From: Acidobacteriaceae bacterium | GTDB taxonomy: Bacteria; Acidobacteriota; Terriglobia; Terriglobales; Acidobacteriaceae | DNA length: 40,900 nt | NCBI GenBank assembly: GCA_025356095.1 | Contig: JANXUR010000115.1 | Location: forward strand, 1-40,900 | Direction: 5' to 3' | Shown: piece by piece, positions 1 through 7,504 of the stretch | Position numbering within the stretch: position 1 is the first letter of the stretch | Layout of the letters: each line of letters starts with the position of its first letter | Position numbers and translations under genes: made by a program | The notes under the pieces: model-generated | The model's input: the letters and a program-made list of their open reading frames with translations, nothing else | Databases searched by the model: none | Told to the model about the DNA's origin: nothing

Positions 1-605
1 CTGGTGTGCAACACCCCTGCATCGAGCGCGGTCGCGATGAGACGAACCAGCAATCTCCTCCACCTCGCCATCACTCGGTCCTCGGTGAGGCTGACGGGGA
101 CGATATGAGGCATTGCTCCCCGCTGAATTCCCCATGCTGAAACAAGGACATGCACATGTGCATTGAACTCCAGCTTGGGATTGAAGGTATGAAGGATGGG
201 CATGACGCCAATCTGCAGGCCAGGGCCGACCTCGGCCTGAAGCGCCACCGCTGCCAACGCAGGCAAAGCCGCAAGCAGGCGCTCATTGTCGCGGAAGATC
301 GGCCAAAACTGTGATGGCATGGTGAGAGTCACAGCTAGATAAGGCAAGTCGGGTAATGCGCACCAGCGCTCGTTTTGCCATTGGAGTGTTCCCCGGAATC
401 CACAACTGGCGCACGGACGCGCCTTGCAGGTGTGGTACACCACCCGTTCTCCGTTCTCTGATGCGAAGACCTCGGCCCCCAAGGCACGGGTGCGGCATTT
501 GGTTGCTCGCAGGAAGGCTTCCCGCAACTCCGGCCCTGTCCCGTTGTGATCCCAGTGCTGACGGCCTCGCCGCAATATCTTCGTGAGTGGGTTTGCGTAT
601 CTCAT
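1..605 (-). CDS. IS91-family HUH transposase, N-terminal part (runs off the left edge)
   Basis: About 201 codons are visible, starting at the ATG at 605 and open to the edge. Family members of this type are roughly 350-400 residues, so about half is present. The N-terminal part carries a cysteine-rich zinc-binding segment: Cys37, then HTCKARPCASCG at about residues 58-69. It is followed by the HUH nuclease motif HVH in a block reading FNAHVHVLVS near residue 150. HUH enzymes of this family nick single-stranded DNA through a tyrosine and move by a rolling-circle-like route; the catalytic tyrosine would lie outside the window. The start codon overlaps the stop of the ParB-like gene (ATGA at 602-605), so the two are probably translationally coupled. 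The family call comes from recognising the zinc ribbon and HUH block. Confidence 0.85.
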   Translation of the reverse strand, partial: MRYANPLTKILRRGRQHWDHNGTGPELREAFLRATKCRTRALGAEVFASENGERVVYHTCKARPCASCGFRGTLQWQNERWCALPDLPYLAVTLTMPSQFWPIFRDNERLLAALPALAAVALQAEVGPGLQIGVMPILHTFNPKLEFNAHVHVLVSAWGIQRGAMPHIVPVSLTEDRVMARWRRLLVRLIATALDAGVLHT

Positions 606-1537
606 TTCATCGCTAGCGACATTTGCCGGTTGCTCATAGACTTTATGAGTTCTCGACCTATAACGACGGCCGTTTGGCGGCCCTGGCTGATTCGGACCTT
701 GATCGATCCAGGCTTATGTTCCTCGTTGTGCATCACAGCTTCCAGAATTTCGCCTGGAGTCAGCGCATCGGCGCGCGGCACGCTGACGGCTCTGTTGATT
801 ACGTTCCGGGCCAGTTTGTCCTCGTAGTATTGACCGAGCATTGCTGCTTGCTCTCTCAGTGGCAACTGGCTCCAGGCGTGAGCTCGGTTGATCGAAACGA
901 CCCCGTTACGAAGAGCAGTCTTGATCGATTCGTGGGCTTTCAGCCGAATCTGCTCGACCTTGCTGACATTGCGGCTGCAGACCCCAGCAACTCTGGCAAT
1001 TTCTTTGCGGACATCGATATGGTCAGCCGCGGGCAAATTTGCCGAACCCTTAAGCGCGCCACCTGTGCGCATGTTCGCAAGAGCACGTGCCTGAAGGCTC
1101 TTCTTGAGTGTGAGTGCGAGACCGATCCGGCAATACTGATTCCACCCCTTGCGAGGCCGCTGCCGGTCGAGAATGAATCGAACTGCCTCTTCGTCTGACA
1201 TGGCACGCTCAAGGCAGAGGATGGTAGAGTCACTAGCCGTGAGCGCCTTTTGCCACCTGCAAGTTCCTGTGAGGATGATGCCACTCGCGGTGACATAAAT
1301 CGGGTCGTCAGGCAATCCGGGCGACGATTGCGCGGCAGAATTCAACTCGTCAACTGAGTCGCCAATGTCCAGGAGCTTGACGCTGGGATGCAGGCAAAGC
1401 ATTCCCAGAGGCCGTGTCACCAGATGCCACTGGGTACGTTTGTTTTCGGTGGGGTTAATAACTGTCGCCCCCGGCAAAACCGAAAGGGTTGCGGGAGGGC
1501 GCAGCACTGCTTCTTGTTGTGCCAGGGCGGCCGTCAC
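602..1537 (-). CDS. ParB-like protein, coupled to AlpA regulator and transposase
   Basis: 311 residues with a GTG start whose GTGA overlaps the stop of the upstream AlpA-like gene. The first half resembles a ParB/Srx-type N-terminal domain: an HPSVKLLDIGD segment, then PIYVTASGIILTGTCRWQKAL near residues 77-97, where ParB proteins have a GxxR/GHRR-type nucleotide-binding box. The middle (about residues 150-230) is helical and contains a helix-turn-helix-like stretch around DVRKEIARVAGVCSRNVSKVEQI. ParB proteins bind DNA and act in partition or as nucleases or regulators on mobile elements. There is no parA here, so classical partition is unlikely. Its place between a regulator and a transposase suggests a role in control or targeting of the element, which is inference. 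Confidence 0.65.
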   Translation of the reverse strand: MTAALAQQEAVLRPPATLSVLPGATVINPTENKRTQWHLVTRPLGMLCLHPSVKLLDIGDSVDELNSAAQSSPGLPDDPIYVTASGIILTGTCRWQKALTASDSTILCLERAMSDEEAVRFILDRQRPRKGWNQYCRIGLALTLKKSLQARALANMRTGGALKGSANLPAADHIDVRKEIARVAGVCSRNVSKVEQIRLKAHESIKTALRNGVVSINRAHAWSQLPLREQAAMLGQYYEDKLARNVINRAVSVPRADALTPGEILEAVMHNEEHKPGSIKVRISQGRQTAVVIGRELIKSMSNRQMSLAMK

Positions 1538-1902
1538 CTTCGGCCTCCTCTCCGGCGTGCCTCCAGATGGCCTACAAGTTCACGAATCTCGGCGTCCGAC
1601 TGGCCTGCGATGCGCGCCAGGTTCACCGCCGCGATCTCGCTGGCGGGCCAGCCTACCGATCTTGGACCGAGGCTCACGGGACGTGGCCAAAGTCCCTGAG
1701 AAATCCTCAGATAGATGGTTGAACGCGAATAGCCAGTGCTGATCCTGACCTCGGGCAAGCGGAGGATTCTCGGTATGTGGAGGTCGGGGTCGCACGGTGC
1801 ACCAACCGACTGGGGCTGCAAACCGGCAGCTTTGTCCTCCGCCGGGTGCGGAAACGCAACGTCCGGCGAAGGTCGTGGCGATTCATTTCGATTCAATGTC
1901 AT
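1534..1902 (-). CDS. AlpA-family (prophage CP4-57 type) DNA-binding regulator
   Basis: 122 residues; start ATG at 1902 preceded by GGGAG with a 7-nt gap. Residues about 45-120 form a typical AlpA/excisionase-like winged helix: ILRLPEV, then TGYSRSTIYLRISQGLWPRP, a turn with GPRSVGWPASEI, and a final helix. The first 40 residues are Pro-rich and probably disordered. AlpA proteins regulate integrase or excision functions of prophages and islands. Here the gene heads a run of three overlapping genes (AlpA, ParB-like, transposase), so it probably controls that operon. Family membership is fairly sure; the target is not visible. Confidence 0.8.
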   Translation of the reverse strand: MTLNRNESPRPSPDVAFPHPAEDKAAGLQPQSVGAPCDPDLHIPRILRLPEVRISTGYSRSTIYLRISQGLWPRPVSLGPRSVGWPASEIAAVNLARIAGQSDAEIRELVGHLEARRRGGRR

Positions 1903-2105
1903 ACATTAGCTCCCGTCAGCTCCGAGTCTGCCGCCAAATTCTGCTGCGTTTGTTCACTTCGGCAGGCTGGCTAGTGGAAATCTCGCTTTGGGGCGCTGTT
2001 TATGCGGATTGAATTAAAAATTTCAGAAGTGGCTAGTGGCTAGTTGGCTAGTGACAAGGGATGCTGAATCCGGTCAAATCCGTCGGCGGGCGCCGGGCCG
2101 GAGCC
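1903..2105. repeat. Intergenic gap with short GGCTAGT direct repeats
   Basis: No gene is visible between the AlpA-like gene and the upstream unknown gene. The heptamer GGCTAGT occurs at 1969, 2031, 2038 and 2046; the last three are nearly head to tail next to an AT-rich patch (2010-2025). This could be a binding-site cluster for the AlpA-like or ParB-like protein, or chance, since the copies are short. Confidence 0.35.
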
Positions 2106-3461
2106 TCATCTGCCTTGTTTTTCAGCGACTGGGAGGTACCGCGCCTTGAACTTCGCTTTTCGGTCTTGGATTTTCTGACGGCACAGGTACGCACCATTGG
2201 AGTCTCTTGGGCGATAAGCTTTGACAAATTGCCTCGGGCATCCTTCCCTTTTCCACGCGGGAGGGACGGGAACGTCCTCCACGTCCAACCGCCCGCAATA
2301 TTCAATGCCTTCGCACCCATCTTGGATCGCCTGAAGCACAGCCAGCATTTCCTTGCTGATCGGCTTGCTGAACTTGCGGGGCGGGGTCTTCGGTTTCGAG
2401 TGAGGAGCTTTCGCCGGTTCTGACGAATCCGATTCCAGGGCACTGATCGCCCAACGGGCGGCAGCTTGTCCGGCCAGTTCCTCAAGCTTTCCTCTAATTT
2501 TGAGGTCGAATCTTTGCTGGAGTGATTCCAGAATTGAACTCGTGGTCACTTCGTCTTCGCGATGCCAGGCCGAGGCGGGGTCATAGAGCGTGTTTCCTGA
2601 CGGCTCCATGTGTACCAGCTTGGGCGCGCGCCAGCTCCTCCAGTGAAACGCGTCGTCACGAGAGACGTCGCCCGGAGATACATAGATCGGCTCGTCACAG
2701 ACCTTCTTGACCCAGTGAATGTTTTGGCAGTTGCGCTTCACAGCCTTCCGAACCTCGATGGTGGCCCATTTATCTGGTGATCCAACGAGTTCATCGGGGC
2801 GATTGCGTGCAGTCTCGAATAGAGTGGCGAACAATCCCGCGAGTTTACCTAGGACGGCTCTCTCGTAGAGTACTTGGTAAGCGTGAAAAGTCGCGGGAGG
2901 GGTTCGCCGCGCGATGGTCGAAAGGAAAGTCTCTTGGGCACTCTTCCCCGCCTCTTGGAACAGTGTCGGGAGCGCCTCTTCGTAAGGCGCAAGATCGACC
3001 AGCGTACTCGTTTGCGGGTGGAGTGCGGCAAAACAGAGACGCTTCGTAACATTAGAGCAACTCCACTTAAAGTCATCGAAGAGCTTGTGGATGTGGGTGA
3101 CCGCAGGCAAAAGATCATTTGGTACCCCGCCAGCGTCGCAAAGGTGATCCTCTGTCTGCTTCATGCAGAAATCCGCCGAAGCACGGATGACGCCCCGTAT
3201 GACCGTCGCCCCATCCTCCTGAGAGGTGTAGGAGCTACTTGCTTCGATCAGATATGCACCAAAGGCGTCGAGCCAAACGTGGACTGGACGCTTATTCACG
3301 ACCGGGTCGAGTGCCATTACAGCTTCGAGTGCAGTCTTGCGGAATCGCGCCGCGGATGCCCTGGCGGCTCCGCCCGATAGCTCCCACTTCGCCGGCTTCT
3401 TGCTTACCCGACCTGGACAACGAGTCGCCCGCAGCCAACGGCCGTCGCCATCGCGCGGCAC
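2106..3461 (-). CDS. Hypothetical protein of the left island
   Basis: I do not recognise this family. With the GTG at 3461 it is 451 residues, mostly helical and rich in Trp, Cys and Lys. Features include a charged Lys/Pro linker around residues 345-365 (SEPAKAPHSKPKTPPRKFSKP), a conserved-looking C-terminal block from about 365 (EGIEYCGRLDVEDVPVP) and a basic tail. The frame stays open upstream to a stop at 3570-3572. That extension reads like protein (RFSGAILADAHVWEAIGDRFRALARE in part) but has no ATG, GTG or TTG, so the true N-terminus is uncertain: a rare start codon, a frameshift or a 5' truncation. It is co-oriented with the AlpA/ParB/transposase genes and may belong to the same element. 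Function unknown. Confidence 0.65.
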   Translation of the reverse strand: MPRDGDGRWLRATRCPGRVSKKPAKWELSGGAARASAARFRKTALEAVMALDPVVNKRPVHVWLDAFGAYLIEASSSYTSQEDGATVIRGVIRASADFCMKQTEDHLCDAGGVPNDLLPAVTHIHKLFDDFKWSCSNVTKRLCFAALHPQTSTLVDLAPYEEALPTLFQEAGKSAQETFLSTIARRTPPATFHAYQVLYERAVLGKLAGLFATLFETARNRPDELVGSPDKWATIEVRKAVKRNCQNIHWVKKVCDEPIYVSPGDVSRDDAFHWRSWRAPKLVHMEPSGNTLYDPASAWHREDEVTTSSILESLQQRFDLKIRGKLEELAGQAAARWAISALESDSSEPAKAPHSKPKTPPRKFSKPISKEMLAVLQAIQDGCEGIEYCGRLDVEDVPVPPAWKREGCPRQFVKAYRPRDSNGAYLCRQKIQDRKAKFKARYLPVAEKQGR

Positions 3462-3757
3462 CGCCGCAAGGTCTTCTCGCGCTAAAGCTCGAAATCGGTC
3501 GCCGATGGCCTCCCAAACATGTGCATCCGCCAGAATCGCCCCTGAAAATCTAGATAAGTAATCTAGCCTCTAAGGAATTCAGACCGCGATGTAACCACCA
3601 GAACGGAGAAACTGGCTCACTGGAGAGGCCTGATCACAGCTCAATTGCGGTGTGACGCCTAGCGCGAAAGCGCCCGCAATTTTGTTGGTTGATTTGTGGG
3701 CTGAATCTCATGTAAGAAACGCAAGTCATTCATTTGTAGGTACTTATTAAGTAAATT

Positions 3758-3833
3758 TGGTGGACCTGGTCGGGATCGAACCGACGACCTCTTCCATGCC
3801 ATGGAAGCGCGCTCCCAGCTGCGCCACAGGCCC
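3758..3833 (-). tRNA. tRNA-Ala, anticodon GGC
   Basis: A complete cloverleaf on the minus strand. The acceptor GGGCCTG pairs with CAGGTCC (one G-T), D-arm GCGC/GCGC, anticodon stem CTTCC/GGAAG with loop ATGGCAT (anticodon GGC, reads GCC), T-arm GTCGG/CCGAC with TTCGATC, discriminator A and encoded CCA at 3760-3758. The gene marks the border between the accessory left end and the conserved chromosome. tRNA 3' ends are common integration sites, and the island lies on exactly that side. Confidence 0.95.
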
Positions 3834-3877
3834 ACAATGAGGAAGGACGACCGCAGTGTTCTGCGACCGCTTCCTCT

Positions 3878-3907
3878 ATTTTCTCCCACCGCATCGGGAT
3901 GCGTCAA
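3878..3907 (-). promoter_or_regulatory. Possible sigma-70 promoter of the tRNA-Ala gene
   Basis: On the minus strand TTGACG (3907-3902) is followed after 18 nt by GAAAAT (3883-3878), about 45 nt upstream of the mature tRNA 5' end. The -35 is a good match and the -10 a moderate one. A small hairpin CGCAG/CTGCG (about 3852-3865) lies in the short leader. Confidence 0.4.
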
Positions 3908-4041
3908 ACTTTGGCGTAAAACACCAAGTTTCCCGCATTTTTCGGGCTAACCACTGTGGCAGGACTTTGCCAACCCAGCCGCCCGGGCCACAGCTCTCTG
4001 CGAGCGACATTTATTGGGCGATAATTATTTTTCTCCCGCAG

Positions 4042-4070
4042 GGAACCTTCTCCCCACCGTCGGCGTCTAT
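4042..4070 (+). promoter_or_regulatory. Putative ECF-type promoter upstream of the sigma/anti-sigma pair
   Basis: GGAACCTT (4042-4049), a 15-nt spacer and GTCTAT (4065-4070) match the RpoE-like pattern GGAACTT-N15/16-GTCTAA closely. It lies about 98 nt before the chosen start of the ECF sigma gene, which suggests autoregulation. The rest of the 334-nt gap between the tRNA and the sigma gene shows nothing else I can support. Confidence 0.55.
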
Positions 4071-4167
4071 GATTGCATACCGATGCGGCAAGATCGGTCC
4101 AAGTGTGGCATTTGGCACCCCGCCCTTGGCCGGAAGGTCGAAATCGGATAGGGTGGGGCATACCAAT

Positions 4168-4902
4168 ATGGCGGCGGAACCCTACAGCCTTATCGGCGCA
4201 CTCGAGCCAGACCGGAAAGCCGGATTCAGCCACGAAGCCGCGTTCATCGCCGAACTGCAGGCTGGCAATGAAACAGCCTACGCTCGCCTCATTGAGCTGT
4301 ACCACCGCCCGATCTTCAGCATCATCGCCCGCAACCTGCAAAATCCGGCCGACGCGGCTGACACCACGCAGGAAGTTTTCATTAAAGTATTTCGCGGCAT
4401 CGGTCGCTTTCACGGCGAATCGAGCCTGAAGACCTGGATTTACCGGATTGCCCTGCATGAGGCGTCCAACCAGCGGCGCTGGTGGTTCCGACACAAGGCG
4501 AAAGATACCTCTATCGAGCCGCAGAGCGTCTATGGTGACACGGAAGAATCATCGAGCCCGTGTCTGCGAGACACTCTGGCGGCGCCGGGCAGGTCTCCAT
4601 TTGAGGCAGCCGCGAACGCGGAGCTGCGCCAGCAGATTGAGGCTGCGTTGCTGCAAGTCTCTCAGCCCTATCGCACTTCGCTCATTTTGCGCGACCTGGA
4701 GCAAATGTCGTACGAGGAAATTGCAGAAATTACTGAGGTTTCATTGGGCACAGTCAAATCTCGGCTCACCCGCGGACGCGAGATGCTGCGGCAACGGCTG
4801 GCCGCCATTGTAGGCCGTGCCGACGCCAAAGCAGCACCAGTTCACCGTATTCGGAGGACGGGCGAGCAGGGCGGCGCCCGGCAAGTGGAGGTGGCACCAT
4901 GA
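4168..4902 (+). CDS. ECF RNA polymerase sigma factor (sigma-E/RpoE-like)
   Basis: 244 residues from the ATG at 4168; the frame is open further upstream with an in-frame ATG at 4069, but sigma homology starts only after the later ATG. Sigma region 2 is at about residues 38-108 (YARLIELYHRPIFSI, then ADAADTTQEVFIKVFRGIGRF and LKTWIYRIALHEASNQRR). Sigma region 4 is at about 153-210, with SYEEIAEITEVSLGTVKSRL as the helix-turn-helix. ECF factors direct RNA polymerase to envelope- or stress-response promoters and are held inactive by a membrane anti-sigma factor, which is encoded next with an ATGA overlap (4899-4902). The tail after region 4 is about 35 residues longer than usual and basic. The stimulus cannot be read from the sequence. 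Confidence 0.93.
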   Translation: MAAEPYSLIGALEPDRKAGFSHEAAFIAELQAGNETAYARLIELYHRPIFSIIARNLQNPADAADTTQEVFIKVFRGIGRFHGESSLKTWIYRIALHEASNQRRWWFRHKAKDTSIEPQSVYGDTEESSSPCLRDTLAAPGRSPFEAAANAELRQQIEAALLQVSQPYRTSLILRDLEQMSYEEIAEITEVSLGTVKSRLTRGREMLRQRLAAIVGRADAKAAPVHRIRRTGEQGGARQVEVAP

Positions 4903-5606
4903 ACCACCAGAAAACGCAGTACCGGCAAACGAATTGCAAGAACGCCGAAGTGCTGTTCTCAGCCGATTTCGATGGAGCGCTAACGCGCGCCGAGTCGCAG
5001 GAGTTGCAAACCCATCTGGAAGAGTGTCAGGGTTGCCGCGTCCGCCACGGCGCGTGGCTGGCCAGCCAGCGTCAACTGGCAGCACTGGGACGGGCGGAAG
5101 CTCCGCGAAACCTAGCCTTGCGGCTGCGAGTTGCCGTTTCGAATGAAATTGCGTATGCCCGGCGTCCGCGGTTTGCAATCATGCAAGACCGGCTGGAACA
5201 CGTCTGGCGCACCTGCGCCCTGCCCGCGATCTCTGGTGCAGTCACGGCGATCGGCGTGTTTGTGCTCCTGCTCAGCTTCTTCGCTCCCCCGCCGGTTGCG
5301 GCCAGCAGCGCCGACGTTCCGTTGCTGCTCTCCACCCCGCCAGAGCTGCAGGCGTCGGCTTCCAGCACCGAAACTGGCACCATCATGGAGAATTCTCTAC
5401 TGGTGGAAGTGCTGCTCGATGAGCAGGGCCGCGTCTTCGATTACCGCATCCTGAGCGCCAGCGGCGACGCCTCCCATCTGCTGCCACAGGTCAAGAACTG
5501 GCTGCTGTTCGCCGAATTTCGCCCCGCCATGAACATGGGCCGCCCCATTACCGGGCGGGCTCTGTTGACCTTCTCGGCAACGGTGGTAGCCCCGCGGCGC
5601 GCCTAA
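4899..5606 (+). CDS. Zinc-finger anti-sigma factor with TonB-like C-terminal domain
   Basis: 235 residues, overlapping the sigma gene by 4 bp. The N-terminus has a zf-HC2/ZAS zinc-binding motif: Cys13 and H39-x3-C43-x2-C46 in THLEECQGC. One membrane helix lies at about residues 106-128 (ISGAVTAIGVFVLLLSFF). The C-terminal, probably periplasmic, part (about 166-229) reads LLVEVLLDEQGRVFDYRIL ... FRPAMNMGRPITGRALLTF, which looks like the beta-alpha-beta fold of TonB C-terminal domains. The cytoplasmic zinc domain should bind the upstream sigma factor; the periplasmic domain may sense the signal or contact outer-membrane partners (inference). Confidence 0.85.
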   Translation: MNHQKTQYRQTNCKNAEVLFSADFDGALTRAESQELQTHLEECQGCRVRHGAWLASQRQLAALGRAEAPRNLALRLRVAVSNEIAYARRPRFAIMQDRLEHVWRTCALPAISGAVTAIGVFVLLLSFFAPPPVAASSADVPLLLSTPPELQASASSTETGTIMENSLLVEVLLDEQGRVFDYRILSASGDASHLLPQVKNWLLFAEFRPAMNMGRPITGRALLTFSATVVAPRRA

Positions 5607-5713
5607 AGTAGCGCGAAATTGCTCGGCATGCCACCGATTTTCCGGGTCAAGGCGGTTCCCCACCCAGCATTCCGCCTGCCACCTGCATCTAAAATGGAAT
5701 GTGGAAGGTATGG

Positions 5714-5737
5714 ATTGCGCCCGCGATGGTGCGCAAT
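5714..5737. terminator. Inverted repeat after the sigma/anti-sigma operon
   Basis: ATTGCGC (5714-5720) and GCGCAAT (5731-5737) can form a 7-bp stem with a 10-nt loop in the 177-nt gap before the next gene. No T-run follows, so it may be a weak terminator or an operator. Confidence 0.3.
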
Positions 5738-5783
5738 TCGTCCCTGCCGCGTTTGACCCTTCTAAGGGGAAGTTAATACACTG

Positions 5784-7436
5784 TTGCAGTCACCCTGTTT
5801 GGATTCCTGCCCAGTACGTTCTGGAGGTACTTTCCTGACTCCGTTCCGGCGTCTTCTTCGCTCGCTTGTCCCGCATCTGGCGCTGACGCTAGCGTGCTCG
5901 TTTCCCATGGCTTCGGCCCACGCTCAGAGCACCTCGAAGGCGACGCTGGATTCCAGCGAAACTGTTTTCGTGGTTCTGACGGCTATCAACCATTGTGGCT
6001 ATGATCAGGAACTCGCCGCCTCGGACCCCGTCCGCGAAGCCATTCGACGGGAGGTCACACAGGCGGTGGAAAACACGGCAGGTGCTACCGATGTGTCGCG
6101 CTCCATGTGCGGCTTTTATCACGACCATCGGCCTGACGACCCCGCACGCAATCTGGCGCAGTATGTCTCGCTGGCGCTGAATCTGAACCCAGCCCCGCTG
6201 CTTACGTCCAAATTGAAAGAAGCCGACTTGCCGCCCGATGCTTCCTACGTGGTCGGCTTTGCGCCGCTGGTCAAGCAGTTCTACGATCAAGCGAAGCTGC
6301 ACGACATTTGGCTGCGCCACCAGCCGGAGTACGAAAAGTTGGTGGATGGCTATCACGAGCCGTTACAAAAGTTAATTTTTTCCTCGGATATTTACTTTCG
6401 CCTGCCCATCAGCGGTTACCAAGCCAGCCATTTTGTGATTCTGATTGAGCCCATGACAGCGCCCAGTCAGGCCAACGCCCGCAACTACGGCGAAGACTAT
6501 ACCGTTGTGGTTTCTCCTACCGCCACTGAGCTCAAGCTCGACCAGATTAAGCACACTTACCTGCACTACACTCTGGACGATCTGGCGAGCCACCACTACT
6601 CGTCGCTCAAGCGGCTGGAGCCCATGCTCGATTCCGTGCGCTCAGCCCCCATGGAAGACAGCTTCAAGGGCGACATCGCCCTCTTGGTCACCGAATCATT
6701 GATCCGCGCCGTAGAAGCGCGCACTTCCGGCGACAAGAAAGTGCCGGAAGAGATTCGCCAGCAGGCGGTAAATAGCGCGGTGAAAGAAGGCTTTGTCCTG
6801 ACCCGTTATTTCTATGACCAGCTTCCCGCGTTCGAAAAATCAGACGCAGGCCTGCGCCAGACCTACACTTCGTGGCTCGACGCTATTAATGTGGACGCGC
6901 AGCGCAAGTTTGCCGCGACTTTGCAGTTTTCTGGCAAGCCCGCTCCCGATGTCGTGAGCCTCGGCTCCAAGCCCGGCCGCGATATTCTGCTGGTCACGGC
7001 AGAACGTCGGCTCAGCGAAGGCGACCCTCCGGCAGCGGATCGTCTAGCCGCGCAAGCTCTGGAGACCAAGCAGGGCGACCCCGGTCGCGCCTGGTTCATC
7101 CGCGCACAAGCTGCTTCTGCCAGCCGCAAGATGGAAGAAGCGATTACCGCCTTTGAGAAGACCCTGCAATCCACGCAAGAGGTTCGACTGGTCGGCTGGT
7201 CGCACATCTACTTGGGCCGCATCCTGGATATTCGGGAGGAACGCGACGCCGCCGTCAAGCACTATCAGGCGGCGTTGGTTGCTGCTGATACCCTCCCAGA
7301 GATTCGTGCCGCTGCGCAACGCGGCCTCGACCATGCCTATGAACCGCCCTCTGCGGCGGGAAGAGCGCATCCGCCAGAGGATAAGAAGCCAGAGGATAGA
7401 AAGCCGGACGATAAAAAGCCGGAGGAAAAGAAATAG
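5784..7436 (+). CDS. Secreted TPR-containing protein of unknown function
   Basis: Up to 550 residues with the TTG at 5784. A better start may be the CTG at 5835: it has GGAGGT six nucleotides upstream (5823-5828) and begins a clean signal peptide, TPFRRLLRSLVPHLALTLAC followed by an AHAQ cleavage site. The body (about residues 55-385) is an unrecognised, mostly helical domain containing HTYLHYTLDDLASHHYSSL; its HxxxH-type pattern is not a proven metal site. Tetratricopeptide-like helices follow at about 410-515 (AWFIRAQAASASRKMEEAITAFEKTL, cut here). The tail is a charged Lys/Pro/Asp/Glu repeat (PEDKKPEDRKPDDKKPEEKK). It precedes another exported TPR protein by 68 nt, so the two probably form a unit. 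Confidence 0.8.
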   Translation: MQSPCLDSCPVRSGGTFLTPFRRLLRSLVPHLALTLACSFPMASAHAQSTSKATLDSSETVFVVLTAINHCGYDQELAASDPVREAIRREVTQAVENTAGATDVSRSMCGFYHDHRPDDPARNLAQYVSLALNLNPAPLLTSKLKEADLPPDASYVVGFAPLVKQFYDQAKLHDIWLRHQPEYEKLVDGYHEPLQKLIFSSDIYFRLPISGYQASHFVILIEPMTAPSQANARNYGEDYTVVVSPTATELKLDQIKHTYLHYTLDDLASHHYSSLKRLEPMLDSVRSAPMEDSFKGDIALLVTESLIRAVEARTSGDKKVPEEIRQQAVNSAVKEGFVLTRYFYDQLPAFEKSDAGLRQTYTSWLDAINVDAQRKFAATLQFSGKPAPDVVSLGSKPGRDILLVTAERRLSEGDPPAADRLAAQALETKQGDPGRAWFIRAQAASASRKMEEAITAFEKTLQSTQEVRLVGWSHIYLGRILDIREERDAAVKHYQAALVAADTLPEIRAAAQRGLDHAYEPPSAAGRAHPPEDKKPEDRKPDDKKPEEKK

Positions 7437-7504
7437 ACGTATCGCGCAAGCATAAAGAAGCACTAAGTGGTCAATGCCCTAGCAACAAGCTTAGGAGGCA
7501 CTGT

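Noticed and set aside
1-3757. att core duplication matching the tRNA 3' end
   Set aside because: No second copy of the last 15-20 nt of the tRNA could be found on the left side within the window.
3659-3907. Minus-strand open frame across the tRNA-Ala gene
   Set aside because: It reads through the tRNA and has no ribosome site or motif.
5753-5779. TTGACC ... TAATAC as promoter of the secreted TPR gene
   Set aside because: The spacer is only 15 nt; kept out of the feature list, though it would agree with a late (CTG 5835) start.
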